Of a stretch of DNA of 64,000 bases, positions 18,526-28,021 are shown in pieces. Position 1 is the stretch's first letter, and every line of letters begins with the position of its first letter. The position numbers were made by a program, and so were the translations under genes. The notes below the pieces were generated by a model. That model searched no databases. It was given only the letters and a program-made list of their open reading frames with translations, and was not told the DNA's origin. The stretch is from the NCBI RefSeq assembly GCF_030019515.1, contig NZ_JASEEQ010000008.1:124001-188000 (forward strand), in the 5' to 3' direction. The stretch comes from Nocardioides sp. (lineage in GTDB: Bacteria; Actinomycetota; Actinomycetes; Propionibacteriales; Nocardioidaceae).

Positions 18526-19368
18526 TCAAGGACTGCCGCGTCGCCCGTCGTCGGTGTAGGTGACGGACCCGAGATCGACGGTACGGCGGGCGTTGGCGAG
18601 CGCTGCCACCAGCACGCTGCCCAGGGGCCCGCGCCGGTCGAACACCGTCGCCGTGCCGACCGCGATGCCGTCGTGCTCGACCCGGTCGGTGGCCAGCAGC
18701 CCGATCTCGACGCCCTCGGGCTCGCGCGCCAGGGTCAGCGTGATGTCGGTGTTGATGTACTCGATGCCGCGGGTGCCCCAGTTGGTCACCATGCTGGCGC
18801 CGTCGGCGGTCGCGGCCGCGGCCTGGAAGCCGGTCACCGGCTCGCCGGCCACCACCGGCACCGCCGTGCTCCAGGTGGCCTTGCGGGCCGCGTTCTGGTG
18901 GGCGAGGAAGTCCTGGGACCAACCGGCCGAGGAGCGCACGTACGGCGCCCGGGGGACCGCCGAGGGCGGCACGACCTCCGGCGCCGGGGCCTCCGGGCGC
19001 TCGGCGGGCTCCCACACCTCGCCTGCGGTGCTCGCCGAGGGCTGCAGGAAGGTCGCGGTGCCGCGGGCCACCCGCTCCCCGTCCTGGGACAGGATCACGT
19101 CGACCAGGCAGATCCGGCGGCCCTCCCGCTCGACCGCCGCGCTCAGGGTGCACGGCACCATCCGGGCCGGGCGGAACAGGTCGACCGCCCAGCGGGCCGG
19201 GCGCAGGTCGGTGCGGCCGGCCTCGGCGAGCCGCCGCTCCGCGGCCCAGGCCAGCGCGCCGCTGAGGGCGACGCCGTGCATCTGGTCCTGGCTCCACATG
19301 CTGCAGGCCAGCGGCTCGGGGACCAGGTCGTCGCCGTCGCGGGTGAAGAAGGAGATCGCGTCGGTCAC
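18526..19368 (-). CDS. Acyl-CoA thioesterase-like protein (double hotdog)
   Basis: A 280-residue protein resembling TesB-type thioesterase family proteins of actinobacteria: an N-terminal hotdog (about residues 10-110, with WAVDLFRPARM and VDVILSQDGERVARGTATF) and a second one (about 165-280, GIEYINTDITLTLAREP). Catalytic residues are not obvious, so substrate and activity are uncertain. The GTG start at 19368 is the only start fitting the N-terminal pattern. It lies 11 bases downstream of the lipoprotein stop codon, so it may be the last gene of the two-component operon. Confidence 0.65.
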   Translation of the reverse strand: MTDAISFFTRDGDDLVPEPLACSMWSQDQMHGVALSGALAWAAERRLAEAGRTDLRPARWAVDLFRPARMVPCTLSAAVEREGRRICLVDVILSQDGERVARGTATFLQPSASTAGEVWEPAERPEAPAPEVVPPSAVPRAPYVRSSAGWSQDFLAHQNAARKATWSTAVPVVAGEPVTGFQAAAATADGASMVTNWGTRGIEYINTDITLTLAREPEGVEIGLLATDRVEHDGIAVGTATVFDRRGPLGSVLVAALANARRTVDLGSVTYTDDGRRGSP

Positions 19369-19379
19369 GGCGCCATTGT

Positions 19380-19928
19380 TCAGGGCCGCTCGGGGGCGGC
19401 GCGCACCAGGGCCGCGAGCAGCCGTCGGGTCGCGGAGACGACCCGCCGCTCGTCGTACGGGCGGAGCTGGACGGCGTTCACGCTCTGCACCAGGCCGCCG
19501 CTCTGCACGAAGCCGGTGACGAGCACGGCCGGGCGGCGGGCGTGCACGACCAGGCGGGCGGCGTCGGCGCCGGGCACCGCGAGCCGGGTGACCCGGCCCT
19601 GGATCGAGCCCATCGTCCGCCAGGCCTCGTCGAGCCCGCCGCCGAAGAAGAGGTAGTTGACGTCGAACGCCGGACCGCCGTCGGCCACCGGCGTGAACGC
19701 GCACCGCGGCTGGTCGGCGGTGCCGGTCTGCTCGGTCATCCGCTGCCCGGCCCAACGGCTCACCTGCACGGCGTCCAGCCCGTCGCAGGGGCTCCAGCCC
19801 ACGTCGGCGGCGTCCGACGCCGCTGACCCCGGACCGCCCGGGCCGCCCGAGCCGCCCGCGCCGTCAGACGAGCAGCCGGCGGCGAGCGCCGCCGCGAGGA
19901 GCGCGACGGCGGGCAGCGCCCGCCTCAC
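19380..19928 (-). CDS. Lipoprotein, DUF3558-like
   Basis: A 182-residue lipoprotein. The signal peptide ends in LAAGC (Cys at about residue 18). A Gly/Pro/Ser linker precedes a domain starting WSPCDGLDAVQVSRWAG, like actinobacterial DUF3558 lipoproteins. It overlaps the sensor kinase by 4 bases (GTGA), so it is cotranscribed and may modulate the sensor. No function is established for the domain. Confidence 0.62.
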   Translation of the reverse strand: MRRALPAVALLAAALAAGCSSDGAGGSGGPGGPGSAASDAADVGWSPCDGLDAVQVSRWAGQRMTEQTGTADQPRCAFTPVADGGPAFDVNYLFFGGGLDEAWRTMGSIQGRVTRLAVPGADAARLVVHARRPAVLVTGFVQSGGLVQSVNAVQLRPYDERRVVSATRRLLAALVRAAPERP

Positions 19929-21340
19929 GGGGCGGGGGTCCAGTCCGGGACCGGCGCGTGGGAGCCGGGCAGCCACAGGGTGAGCCGGGCGCCGCCGGCC
20001 GGCGAGCTGCCGGCCCGAGCCGTGCCGGAGTGCCGCTCGGCGACCTGCCGCACGATCGAGAGCCCGAGCCCGGAGCCGGGCATCGACCGGGACTCCTGCG
20101 AGCGGTAGAACCGATCGAAGACGTGCGGCAGGTCCTCCTCGGAGATGCCGGTCCCCTCGTCGTCGACGGTCAGCACGCCGTCCTCGAGCCGGACCCGCAC
20201 GGTCCCACCGGCCGGACTCCACTTGGCCGCGTTGTCGAGCAGGTTCGTCACGGCGCGCTCGAGGCCGGAGCTCTCGCCGACCACGAACCAGGGGTCGACG
20301 GCCACGTCGAAGGTCACCGCCGGCGCGCGCCGGCGGACCCGCGCGACGGCCCGGTCGACCAGCTCCGGCAGGTCGACCGGCTCGACCACGTGAGTGAGCG
20401 GCTCGTCGCGCGCCAGCTCCATCAGGTCGCCGATCAGCGTCGTCATCTCCTCGATCTGGGCGGCGACGTCGTCGAGCAGCTCGGCGCGCGCCTCGGGCGG
20501 GAGGTCGACGCCGCCCCGGTCGGCCTGGCCGAGCAGGTCGAGGTTGGTGCGCAGCGAGGTGAGCGGGGTGCGCAGCTCGTGGCCCGCGTCGGCGACCAGC
20601 TGGCGCTGCCGGTCCCGGGAGGCGGCCAGTGCGGCGAGCATCTGGTTGAACGCGGTGGCGAGCCGCGCGATCTCGTCGTCGCCCTCGATCGGGAGCGGGC
20701 GCAGGTCCTCGGTGCGGGCGATCTCCTCCACCGACGAGGTGAGCCGCCGCACCGGTCGCAGCCCGTTGCGGGCCACCGCCCAGCCCGCCATGCCGGCGGC
20801 GATCACCCCGGCGAGCCCGAAGAGGAACATCACGATGCCGAGCCGGTTGAGGACGTTCTGCTGGGACTCCAGCGACTGGGCGAGGATCATCGTCTGGCCG
20901 CCGTCGCGACGTAGCGCGATCACCCGCCAGTGGGTGTCGCCGCCCTTGCTGACCACGGTGCGCAGCGACTGCTGCCGCTCGCCGGCGACCACCGCCGCCT
21001 CGGGGGAGCCGAGCAGGCTGATCGGGGAGCTGTTGTCGACCGAGGTCGCGACCCCGACGCCGCCCTGCAGGCAGGCGACCCAGACGTCGGCCGCCCCGAG
21101 GTACTCGTCGGGGATGTGCAGGTCGTTCTGGCACAGGTCGAGGGAGGCGGTCGCGGCCCGCTCGACCAGTGAGTCGTCGAGCGTCGTCTGCATCTGCATG
21201 CGGACGGTGAGATAGGCGCCGGCGGCGACGAACGCGACGGTCACGCCGACCGCGATCGTGGTGAGCAGCGTGACCCGGCTGGCGAGCGAGCGGCGGTAGT
21301 GCCACCGCCCGTCCGCAGGGACCGGCGGGAAGACGCTCAC
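19925..21340 (-). CDS. Sensor histidine kinase (MprB-like)
   Basis: A 471-residue membrane kinase. TM1 is about residues 20-46, followed by an extracellular loop and TM2 at about 157-182. HAMP is near 183-235. The H-box [15 protein letters not shown] has the phospho-accepting His at about residue 250. The ATPase motifs are intact: [11 protein letters not shown] (N), DDEGTGIS (G1), VFDRFYR (F) and GSGLGLSIV (G2). GTG 21340 overlaps the response regulator gene. It resembles the cell-envelope-stress sensor MprB, though such kinases are hard to assign. Confidence 0.87.
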   Translation of the reverse strand: MSVFPPVPADGRWHYRRSLASRVTLLTTIAVGVTVAFVAAGAYLTVRMQMQTTLDDSLVERAATASLDLCQNDLHIPDEYLGAADVWVACLQGGVGVATSVDNSSPISLLGSPEAAVVAGERQQSLRTVVSKGGDTHWRVIALRRDGGQTMILAQSLESQQNVLNRLGIVMFLFGLAGVIAAGMAGWAVARNGLRPVRRLTSSVEEIARTEDLRPLPIEGDDEIARLATAFNQMLAALAASRDRQRQLVADAGHELRTPLTSLRTNLDLLGQADRGGVDLPPEARAELLDDVAAQIEEMTTLIGDLMELARDEPLTHVVEPVDLPELVDRAVARVRRRAPAVTFDVAVDPWFVVGESSGLERAVTNLLDNAAKWSPAGGTVRVRLEDGVLTVDDEGTGISEEDLPHVFDRFYRSQESRSMPGSGLGLSIVRQVAERHSGTARAGSSPAGGARLTLWLPGSHAPVPDWTPAP

Positions 21341-22047
21341 GATTCCTTCAGCACGTAGCCCACGCCGCGGACGGTGTGGATCAGCCGGGTCTCGCCCTCC
21401 GCCTCGGTCTTGCGGCGCAGGTAGCCGACGTACACCTCGAGGGAGTTCGCGGTCGTGGGGAAGTCGTAGCCCCACACCTCCTCGAGGATGAAGGAGCGCT
21501 CCAGGACCCGTCGCGGGCGGCGCAGGAACATCTCCAGGAGCGCGAACTCGGTGCGGGTCAGCTCGATCACCCGCTCGCCACGGCGCACCTCGCGGGTGCC
21601 GACGTCCATCGACAGGTCCGAGAACGAGAGCACCTCGTCGTCGGCGTCCTCGTGCGGGACCACCCGGCGGAGCAGGGCCCGGAGCCGGGCGAGCAGCTCC
21701 TGGAGGGCGAACGGCTTGGTGAGGTAGTCGTCGGCGCCGGCGTCGAGGCCCTCGACCCGGTCGCCCACGGCGTCGCGGGCGGTGAGCACCAGGATCGGCA
21801 GGTCGTTGCCGGCGGTGCGCAGCGCCCGGGTGGTCTCCAGGCCGTCGAGCCGGGGCATCATCACGTCCATCACGACCACGTCGGGGGCGGCGGCGGAGAT
21901 GCCGGCCAGCGCCTCGGCGCCGTCGGCGGCCAGCACCACCTCGTAGCCGTTGAACTCCAGCGACCGCCGCAGCGACTCGCGCACGGCCCGGTCGTCGTCG
22001 ACGACGAGCACGCGCGGCCGGGGAGCGATGGGCGTGGTCACGCTCAT
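21337..22047 (-). CDS. OmpR-family response regulator (MprA-like)
   Basis: A 236-residue regulator. The receiver domain (residues 12-125) has the acidic pair VVDDD, phospho-acceptor Asp in VVMDVMMP (about residue 58), and Lys in YLTKPF. The C-terminal winged helix (about 140-235) has [14 protein letters not shown] and VYVGYLRRK. It heads an operon of regulator, sensor, lipoprotein and possibly thioesterase. The high similarity in style to MprA suggests envelope stress control. Confidence 0.9.
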   Translation of the reverse strand: MSVTTPIAPRPRVLVVDDDRAVRESLRRSLEFNGYEVVLAADGAEALAGISAAAPDVVVMDVMMPRLDGLETTRALRTAGNDLPILVLTARDAVGDRVEGLDAGADDYLTKPFALQELLARLRALLRRVVPHEDADDEVLSFSDLSMDVGTREVRRGERVIELTRTEFALLEMFLRRPRRVLERSFILEEVWGYDFPTTANSLEVYVGYLRRKTEAEGETRLIHTVRGVGYVLKES

Positions 22048-22116
22048 ACTCTGCCAGCCGAGCCTGAGCCGGGACTGAGAACCGACCGGCTCCGCGGCCG
22101 GTCCCGGCCGGGCGGC

Positions 22117-22995
22117 TCAGGCGAAGCGGGCGGCGGCCTCGGCGGCCCGGCCGGCGTAGCCGCCGCCGAAGTGGCAGGCGTGCACGAGCAGCGGGAACAC
22201 CTGGTGCAGCGCCACCCGCTCGGTCCACCCGTCGGTCAGGGGCGCGGTCTCGGCGGCGGCCTCGGCGTACGCGTCGAGCATCCGCGGCAGGTGCGGCAGC
22301 CCGAACAGCGCCAGCATCGCGAGGTCGACCTCACGGTGCCCGCCGTACGCCGCCGGGTCGATCAGCCACGCCTGCCCGTCCAGGCCCCACAGCACGTTGC
22401 CGTTCCACAGGTCGCCGTGCAGCCGGGCGGGCGGCTCCTCGGGGACCAGGTCGGCGAGCCGGGGGAGCACCGCCTCGATCGCGGCCGCCTGCTCGGCGGT
22501 CGCGGCGCCGCGGTCGCGCGCGAGCTTGAGGTAGGGCAGCACCCGGCGCGCGGCGTAGAACTCCGCCCAGCTGTCGGTCGGCCGGTTGGGCAGCGGCAGC
22601 CGGCCGATGAAGCCGTCGCGGTCCGCGCCGTACGACGGCGCCCCGGCCGCGTGGGTGGCCGCGAGCGCGCGGCCGAACCCGGTGGCCGCGTCGACGGAGT
22701 TCTTGCCCGGCTCGACCCAGCGCACGATCACGCACTCGTGGTCGACGCCGAGGACCGCGGGGACCTGGGCCCCGCCGGCGGACGTCGCCTCGGCGAGCCA
22801 GCGCAGCCCCGCCGCCTCCGCGGCGAAGAAGTCCTCCGGGGCGTGCGGCAGCGTCTTCATCAGCGCCGTCGTGCCGTCGCTGAGCCGTAGCCGGGTGGCC
22901 GTGGAGATGTCGCCGCCGGCGACCGGCGCCGTGGCCACCACCGAGGATCCGAGGAGCTCCTCGGCCCGGCGCGCGACCAGCGGCTGTCGGGTCAC
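22117..22995 (-). CDS. Fructosamine kinase family protein
   Basis: A 292-residue kinase-like fold (fructosamine/ketosamine-3-kinase) that phosphorylates sugar adducts on proteins or metabolites so they decompose. The motif LHGDLWNGNVLW carries the catalytic Asp (about residue 193) and LIDPAAYGGHREVDLAM binds metal. GTG 22995 overlaps the stop of the upstream phosphatase (GTGA). That pairing with a low-molecular-weight phosphatase is common in actinobacteria and fits protein deglycation, as an inference. Confidence 0.87.
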   Translation of the reverse strand: MTRQPLVARRAEELLGSSVVATAPVAGGDISTATRLRLSDGTTALMKTLPHAPEDFFAAEAAGLRWLAEATSAGGAQVPAVLGVDHECVIVRWVEPGKNSVDAATGFGRALAATHAAGAPSYGADRDGFIGRLPLPNRPTDSWAEFYAARRVLPYLKLARDRGAATAEQAAAIEAVLPRLADLVPEEPPARLHGDLWNGNVLWGLDGQAWLIDPAAYGGHREVDLAMLALFGLPHLPRMLDAYAEAAAETAPLTDGWTERVALHQVFPLLVHACHFGGGYAGRAAEAAARFA

Positions 22996-23576
22996 GAGAC
23001 CCGCTCACCCCCGCCGCTCCAGGGGCGCTCGCGCTCCAGGGTCTGCACCAGGGACCTCGCCGTGCGCTCCACCATCGCGAACACCTCCTCGAATCCGGAG
23101 TCCCCACCGTAGTACGGGTCGGGCACGTCGCCGCCGGGTTCGACCGGGTCGAACTCGCGGAACAGCCGGACCCGGCCGGTCCCGTCCGGCGGGTCCACGG
23201 CGGTGTCCACAGCGGGGTCCTCGGCGGTGCCCACAGCGGGGTCCTCGAGGTCGGAGAGGTCGGCGTGGTTCTGCGCGTCCATCGCCAGCACCAGGTCCGC
23301 GGCGTCCCGGGCGTCCCACTGGCGGACCCGGTGCCGGGAGGCGTCGTACCCCGACCGGGTCAGCGTGGCGGCGGCGCGAGGGTCCATCGGGCCGCCGACG
23401 TGCCAGCCGCCGGTGCCGGCGCTGGTCACCGTGACCCGGTCGTCGAGGCCCGCGTCGGCGACCCGCTCGCTGAGCACGACCTGCGCCATCGGCGAGCGGC
23501 AGATGTTGCCCAGGCACACCACCGCGACGTGGTACCGGCCGGGGGTCCGGGCCGGGGGCAGCGCCGGCGCCACCAC
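22992..23576 (-). CDS. Low-molecular-weight protein tyrosine phosphatase
   Basis: A 194-residue phosphatase. The P-loop CLGNICRS (CX5R) is at residues 21-28 and the general-acid loop is DPYYGG near residue 150. The usual length is about 155-165. The excess comes from a short N-terminal tail and a repetitive insert at about residues 110-130 (EDPAVGTA, EDPAVDTA, VDPP) encoded by a 12-bp minisatellite. The insert lies just before RLFREFDP, on the surface and away from the P-loop. GTG 23576 was chosen as the first in-frame start; GTG 23573 is equivalent. Confidence 0.88.
   Translation of the reverse strand: MVAPALPPARTPGRYHVAVVCLGNICRSPMAQVVLSERVADAGLDDRVTVTSAGTGGWHVGGPMDPRAAATLTRSGYDASRHRVRQWDARDAADLVLAMDAQNHADLSDLEDPAVGTAEDPAVDTAVDPPDGTGRVRLFREFDPVEPGGDVPDPYYGGDSGFEEVFAMVERTARSLVQTLERERPWSGGGERVS
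23191..23250. repeat. Five 12-bp tandem units within phosphatase gene
   Basis: Units alternate GGGTCCWCGGCG and GTGYCCACAGCG, so the true period is 24 bases, or 8 residues (EDPAVxTA). Copy-number change would lengthen or shorten a surface loop without breaking the frame. Confidence 0.8.
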
Positions 23577-23579
23577 GGC

Positions 23580-23987
23580 TCAGGCCCCCTCGGCGTCGCC
23601 GAGCAGGAGGCCGACGATCCAGGTGACGACCGTGATCACGAGCGCGCCGCCGACCGCGGTCCAGAACCCGTGCACGTAGAAGTCGATGTCGAACAGGCCG
23701 GCCAGCCACTCGGTGAACAGCAGCATCAGGGCGTTGATCACCAACAGGAACAGGCCCAGCGTGATGATGACGAACGGGATCGACAGGAACTTCAGGACCG
23801 GGCTCACGAACGAGTTCACGACGCCCAGGATCAGCGCGACGAACAGCAGCGGCCAGACCTTGTCGGCCACCTCGTCCCACCCGTTCCTGGCGCCCCCGTG
23901 GAAGCCGATCCCGTCGAAGAGCTGGCACGCGACGGCGAGCGCGACCGCGTTCGTCAGCAGCCAGCCGAGCAGCTTGAAGAGACCCAC
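23580..23987 (-). CDS. Phage-holin-4-type small membrane protein
   Basis: A 135-residue protein with four hydrophobic segments (about residues 4-22, 46-65, 68-95 and 105-130) and the family pattern NSFVSPVLKFLSIPF. Such proteins (YvlD/phage holin family IV) are widespread chromosomal membrane proteins and not evidence of a prophage. The stop is 3 bases before the phosphatase start, so they are probably one operon. The function is unknown. Confidence 0.78.
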   Translation of the reverse strand: MGLFKLLGWLLTNAVALAVACQLFDGIGFHGGARNGWDEVADKVWPLLFVALILGVVNSFVSPVLKFLSIPFVIITLGLFLLVINALMLLFTEWLAGLFDIDFYVHGFWTAVGGALVITVVTWIVGLLLGDAEGA

Positions 23988-24047
23988 ACCTCGATCCTAT
24001 GGGGACCGAGGTGTGGCTCGGGGGTCTCTGCGCTGCCGTCCCGGCGG

Positions 24048-24131
24048 CGGTTTCCCCGGGTACCCGGGGAAACCGGTACTGTTCGGCCGAAACTTCGGCC
24101 TAGAAGTGCAGGTATTGGCCGAGAGGTCCGA
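24048..24131 (+). repeat. Palindromic repeat family, copy C
   Basis: About 84 bp in the same orientation as copy A. It has the GTACCC-centred palindrome extended here to 28 bp (CGG...CCG ends), then TTCGGCCGAAACTTCGGCC, AGAAGTGCAGG and GAGAGGTCCG. It lies between the divergent holin-like and VanZ genes, so it could affect their promoters. Confidence 0.9.
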
Positions 24132-24157
24132 GCCGGGCTGTCCCGCCGGCCGCCGGA

Positions 24158-24163
24158 TAGCCT
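24158..24163 (+). promoter_or_regulatory. -10 element TAGCCT, leaderless start
   Basis: It ends 7 bases before GTG 24171 and supports that codon as the VanZ start. Confidence 0.4.
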
Positions 24164-24170
24164 CGACGCC

Positions 24171-24725
24171 GTGTTCCCGGTCGGCGGCGTGCAGGTGATG
24201 CTGCTCCTGGTCGTCGTGTCCGCGGCGGCCTGCCTGCTGCTCACCCTGGCGCTGCGCCGGCTGGGGTGGGTGACCGCCGCGTCGGTCGGAGGGCTGGTCT
24301 GGTCGCTGGCGGTGATCGCCTCGATCACGCTGATCCCGGCGAACGGCGCGCCGGGCATCGTGCCCGCGGAGGGCCGGCTGACCACCTGCTCGTGGGACCT
24401 CGGCGGACCGGCGCCGGACGCGTTCTGGATCTTCTCCGGCGGTCAGCGGCTGCTCAACACGGTCGTGTTCGTGCCGCCCGGCGCCCTGCTCGTCCTCGCG
24501 GCCGCTCGGTGGCGCGCGGCCTGGGTGCTGGTGCCGGCCGGACTGGCCGTCCTGGCCGGCTACTCCGTGGTGATCGAGGCCACCCAGCTGGCCCTGGCCC
24601 GGCTCGACCGGGCCTGCGACGTCACCGACGTGGTCGACAACGTCACCGGCGCGGTCGTCGGGGTCGCGATCGGGATCGTGCTGGCCCTGCTGCTGCGCCC
24701 CTGGCGCCGCCGCCGTCCTCACTAG
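24171..24725 (+). CDS. VanZ-family membrane protein
   Basis: 184 residues with four or five membrane spans. The VanZ core is recognisable: LNTVVFVPPGALLVL, then a span, then VIEATQLALARLDRACDVTDVVDNVTGAVVG shortened here to its key parts EATQ, CDVTDVVDN and TGAVVG. VanZ proteins are linked to teicoplanin or lipoglycopeptide resistance in enterococci, but most chromosomal members have unknown roles. ATG 24198 is an alternative start giving 175 residues. Confidence 0.75.
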   Translation: MFPVGGVQVMLLLVVVSAAACLLLTLALRRLGWVTAASVGGLVWSLAVIASITLIPANGAPGIVPAEGRLTTCSWDLGGPAPDAFWIFSGGQRLLNTVVFVPPGALLVLAAARWRAAWVLVPAGLAVLAGYSVVIEATQLALARLDRACDVTDVVDNVTGAVVGVAIGIVLALLLRPWRRRRPH

Positions 24726-24728
24726 GGT
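24723..24728 (+). promoter_or_regulatory. -10 element TAGGGT, leaderless start
   Basis: It ends 6 bases before ATG 24735. It overlaps the VanZ stop codon (TAG). Confidence 0.45.
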
Positions 24729-24734
24729 GGCCCC

Positions 24735-25805
24735 ATGACCAGCCCCCAGCCCCGGCGCACCGTCGCGGAGATCCCGCCGTACGTCGCCGGCAAGCCGCCG
24801 ACGGTCCGACCCGGGATGACGTCGTACAAGCTCTCCTCGAACGAGAACCCCTACCCGCCGCTGCCCGGGGTCATCGAGGCCGTGCGGGCCGGCGTCGCCG
24901 CGATGAACCGCTACCCCGACATGGGCAGCGCCGGGCTCTACGCCGCCCTGTCGGAGAAGTTCGCGGTACCGGCCGACCACCTGTCGGTGGCCACCGGGTC
25001 GGTCGGGCTGATCTACCAGCTGGTGCAGGCGTTCTGCGAGCCGGGTGACGAGGTCGTGTTCGCCTGGCGCTCGTTCGAGGCCTACCCGATCGCGGTGACC
25101 GCCGCGGCCGCGACCGCGGTCAAGGTGCCGGTGCTGGCCGACGGCCGGCACGACCTGGACGCGATGGCCGCCGCCCTCACCGACCGCACCAAGGTGGTGC
25201 TGGTCTGCACCCCCAACAACCCGACCGGGCCCGCGGTCACCCAGGCCGAGCTGGACGCGTTCCTCGCGAAGGTGCCGCCGCACGTGCTCGTCGTCGTCGA
25301 CGAGGCGTACCTGGAGTTCGTGCGGATGGCCGACCCGGTCGACGGCCTCGCGACCTACCGCGCCCGGGAGAACGTGGTGCTCACCCGCACCTTCTCCAAG
25401 GCCTACGGGCTGGCGGGGTTCCGTGTCGGGTACGCCGTCGCGCCCGCGCCGATCGCGGCCGCACTGCGCGCCGTGTCGCTGCCGTTCGGCGTCTCCACCG
25501 TCGCCCAGGCCGCGGCCATCGCGTCGTTGGAGCGCCAGGCCGAGCTCCTGGAGCGGGTCGAGGCCCTGGTCGCCGAGCGCGCCCGTGTCGTGGCGGGGCT
25601 CGCGGAGGCCGGCTGGGACGTCCCCGACGCCCAGGGCAACTTCGTCTGGTTCGAGCTCGGCGAGCGGACGGCGGACTTCGCCGCAGCCGCGGACGAGGCC
25701 GGGATCGTGGTCCGCCCGTTCGCGGGCGAGGGCGCCCGGGTCTCGATCGGGGAGACCGAGGCCAACGACCGGCTGCTCCGGGTCGCTGCCGCATTCACCC
25801 GCTGA
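24735..25805 (+). CDS. pat: Aromatic amino acid aminotransferase (Pat/HisC family)
   Basis: A 356-residue class I/II PLP aminotransferase. The motifs are [11 protein letters not shown] (residues 33-43), [18 protein letters not shown], and the Schiff-base Lys in [15 protein letters not shown] (about residue 223). The segment [11 protein letters not shown] distinguishes Pat from histidinol-phosphate aminotransferase HisC in actinobacteria. It transfers amino groups in phenylalanine, tyrosine and tryptophan synthesis. There is no his operon around it, which supports Pat. Confidence 0.86.
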   Translation: MTSPQPRRTVAEIPPYVAGKPPTVRPGMTSYKLSSNENPYPPLPGVIEAVRAGVAAMNRYPDMGSAGLYAALSEKFAVPADHLSVATGSVGLIYQLVQAFCEPGDEVVFAWRSFEAYPIAVTAAAATAVKVPVLADGRHDLDAMAAALTDRTKVVLVCTPNNPTGPAVTQAELDAFLAKVPPHVLVVVDEAYLEFVRMADPVDGLATYRARENVVLTRTFSKAYGLAGFRVGYAVAPAPIAAALRAVSLPFGVSTVAQAAAIASLERQAELLERVEALVAERARVVAGLAEAGWDVPDAQGNFVWFELGERTADFAAAADEAGIVVRPFAGEGARVSIGETEANDRLLRVAAAFTR

Positions 25806-25810
25806 CCGGG

Positions 25811-25816
25811 TAGCGT
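25811..25816 (+). promoter_or_regulatory. -10 element TAGCGT, leaderless start
   Basis: It ends 8 bases before GTG 25825. Confidence 0.4.
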
Positions 25817-25824
25817 GCCGACGC

Positions 25825-26997
25825 GTGTTGTCGTCGCTCCGTCCGGTCCGGGTCGCCCTCGCGGCCGCCGTCCTGGGCACCGGGCTGCTGGTGCCCGCCA
25901 CCGGCTCCGCCCACGCGCACGCGTCCGCGACCAGCGGTCGGCACCAGGAGACCCGCACCGCGGCGTCGGTGTTCCGGGAGCTGAGCCTGGCCCAGCGGGT
26001 CGGGCAGCTGTTCATGGTCGGCACGCCCGCGGACCGGGTCGACCGCGCCACCCGCGCCCAGATCCACCGCCTCCACGTCGGCAACGTGATGCTGGCCGGC
26101 CGCAGCTACGACGGCGTCCGGGCCCCGGCGCGGGTCTCCCGCGCGATGCGCGCCGAGGTCGACCGGGCGTCGACCGGCGGGGTCCGCCTGTTCGTCGCCA
26201 CCGACCAGGAGGGCGGAGCGGTCCGCGTCCTGCAGGGGCCCGGGTTCTCCGACATCCCCTCCGCGCTCGAGCAGGGGACGTGGGAGCCGCGCCGGCTGCG
26301 GGGCGCCGCGAAGGTGTGGGCCGGGCAGCTGCGCCGGGCCGGCGTGAACCTCGACCTGGCGCCGGTCATGGACACGGTCCCCAGCCGCGAGGCCGCCCGG
26401 CACAACCCGCCGATCGGCCGCTACGACCGCGAGTTCGGCTTCACGACCAAGGTCGTCGCCCGGCACGGGGTCGCGTTCCTCAACGGCATGGCCGACGGCG
26501 ACGTCGTACCCACCGTGAAGCACTTCCCGGGACTGGGCCGGGTGCGCGCCAACACCGACACCCACGCGGGCGTCACCGACCACGTGACGACCCGGCACGA
26601 CGCCTACCTCCGTCCGTTCCGGGCGGCCATCGGCGCGGGGGTTCCGTTCGTGATGATGTCGACGGCGTACTACGAGCACCTCGACCGGCGGAACCCCGCG
26701 GCGTTCTCGCCGTTCGTGATCGGCACCATGCTGCGCGGCGACCTCGGGTTCCGCGGCGTGGTGATCTCCGACGACCTGGCCCGGGCCAGGCAGGTCGCGG
26801 GCTACAGCCCGGCCGGTCGGGCGCTGCGCTTCATCGGCGCCGGCGGCGACATCGTGCTCAGCGTCGACCCCGACCCGGTGCCGGCGATGTACCGCGCGGT
26901 CCTCGGTCGCGCGCGCACCAGCGAGCGGTTCCGGGCCAAGGTGGACGCCGCGGTGCTGCGGGTGCTGCGCGCCAAGCAGGACCGGCACCTGCTCTGA
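25825..26997 (+). CDS. Secreted GH3 glycosidase (NagZ-like beta-N-acetylhexosaminidase)
   Basis: A 390-residue protein with an N-terminal signal peptide (VALAAAVLGTGLLVPATGSAHA). The GH3 TIM barrel has ATDQEGGAVRVL, VNLDLAPVMDT, the substrate-binding KHFPGLGRV (about residue 232), and the nucleophile Asp in VISDDLARA (about 312). NagZ removes N-acetylglucosamine from muropeptides. Secretion suggests action on wall fragments outside the membrane. The His/Asp loop after KHFPG typical of NagZ is partly preserved (NTDTHAG). GTG 25825 gives a normal signal peptide. Confidence 0.83.
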   Translation: MLSSLRPVRVALAAAVLGTGLLVPATGSAHAHASATSGRHQETRTAASVFRELSLAQRVGQLFMVGTPADRVDRATRAQIHRLHVGNVMLAGRSYDGVRAPARVSRAMRAEVDRASTGGVRLFVATDQEGGAVRVLQGPGFSDIPSALEQGTWEPRRLRGAAKVWAGQLRRAGVNLDLAPVMDTVPSREAARHNPPIGRYDREFGFTTKVVARHGVAFLNGMADGDVVPTVKHFPGLGRVRANTDTHAGVTDHVTTRHDAYLRPFRAAIGAGVPFVMMSTAYYEHLDRRNPAAFSPFVIGTMLRGDLGFRGVVISDDLARARQVAGYSPAGRALRFIGAGGDIVLSVDPDPVPAMYRAVLGRARTSERFRAKVDAAVLRVLRAKQDRHLL

Positions 26998-27040
26998 GCC
27001 GTGGGCCCGCCATGGTTGAACTCTCACCTAAGGTGGAGGC

Positions 27041-28009
27041 ATGGGCGAGGACTCGGGCGGCGGCAGGTACCTCACGTCGGGTGAGTTCGACCGCGACATG
27101 ACATACATCCCCGACCGGATCACCCGCGAGGGGCGCCGGCCCGAGCACGGCCCGGTCGAGGGCGAGCTGTGGCCGGTCGAGCCGGGTCGCTACCGGCTGG
27201 TGGCGGCGAAGGCCTGCCCGTGGGCGACGCGCTCGATCATCGTGCGCCAACTGCTCGGGCTCGAGGACGTGCTCTCGATGGGGCTCTGCGGGCCCACCCA
27301 CGACGAGCGCAGCTGGACCTTCGACCTCGACCCCGGGGTCCGGGACCCGGTGCTCGGCATCGAGCGGCTGCAGGAGGCGTACTTCGCCCGCTATCCCGAC
27401 TACCCGCGCGGCATCACGGTGCCCGCCGTCGTGGACGTGCCGACCGGCGCGGTGGTCACCAACGACTTCCCGTGGCTCACCCACGACCTGTTCTTCGAGT
27501 GGCGCGACCACCACCGCCCGGACGCGCCCGACCTGTGGCCCGACGACCTCCGCGAGGAGATGGACCAGGTGATGCGGCGGGTCTTCACCGAGGTCAACAA
27601 CGGCGTGTACCGGTGCGGGTTCGCCGGCACCCAGGAGGCCTACGACCAGGCCTACGACCGGCTGTGGACCGCGCTGGACTGGCTCGAGGAGCGGCTCACC
27701 GACCGGCGCTACCTGATGGGCGACCGGCTCACCGAGGCCGACGTACGCCTGTTCACCACGCTGGCCCGCTTCGACGCGGTCTACCACGGGCACTTCAAGT
27801 GCAACCGCAACAAGCTCACCGAGATGCCGGCGCTGTGGGGCTATGCCCGCGACCTGTTCCAGACGCCGGGGTTCGGCGACAACACCGACTTCGACCAGAT
27901 CAAGCGGCACTACTACGTCGTGCACCGGGACATCAACCCGTCGGGCGTGGTCCCCCAGGGCCCGGACCCGTCGGTCTGGCTGACCCCGCACGGGCGGGAC
28001 CGGCTGTAG
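27041..28009 (+). CDS. Xi-class glutathione transferase / glutathionyl-hydroquinone reductase homologue
   Basis: A 322-residue protein of the YqjG/ECM4 family. The N-terminal thioredoxin-like domain has the catalytic Cys in KACPWATRS (about residue 59), and the C-terminal helical domain has the GST motif LMGDRLTEADVRLFTTLARF. Actinobacteria use mycothiol rather than glutathione, so the thiol partner is probably mycothiol or another thiol. Family enzymes reduce S-thiolated hydroquinones. ATG 27041 is preceded by TAAGGTGGAGG, which can act as -10 or ribosome site. Confidence 0.84.
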   Translation: MGEDSGGGRYLTSGEFDRDMTYIPDRITREGRRPEHGPVEGELWPVEPGRYRLVAAKACPWATRSIIVRQLLGLEDVLSMGLCGPTHDERSWTFDLDPGVRDPVLGIERLQEAYFARYPDYPRGITVPAVVDVPTGAVVTNDFPWLTHDLFFEWRDHHRPDAPDLWPDDLREEMDQVMRRVFTEVNNGVYRCGFAGTQEAYDQAYDRLWTALDWLEERLTDRRYLMGDRLTEADVRLFTTLARFDAVYHGHFKCNRNKLTEMPALWGYARDLFQTPGFGDNTDFDQIKRHYYVVHRDINPSGVVPQGPDPSVWLTPHGRDRL

Positions 28010-28021
28010 CGCTGCCGTCGT

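Noticed and set aside
23580..23987. Holin-like gene as evidence of a prophage
   Set aside because: No integrase, capsid or lysin genes nearby; this family is common in bacterial chromosomes.
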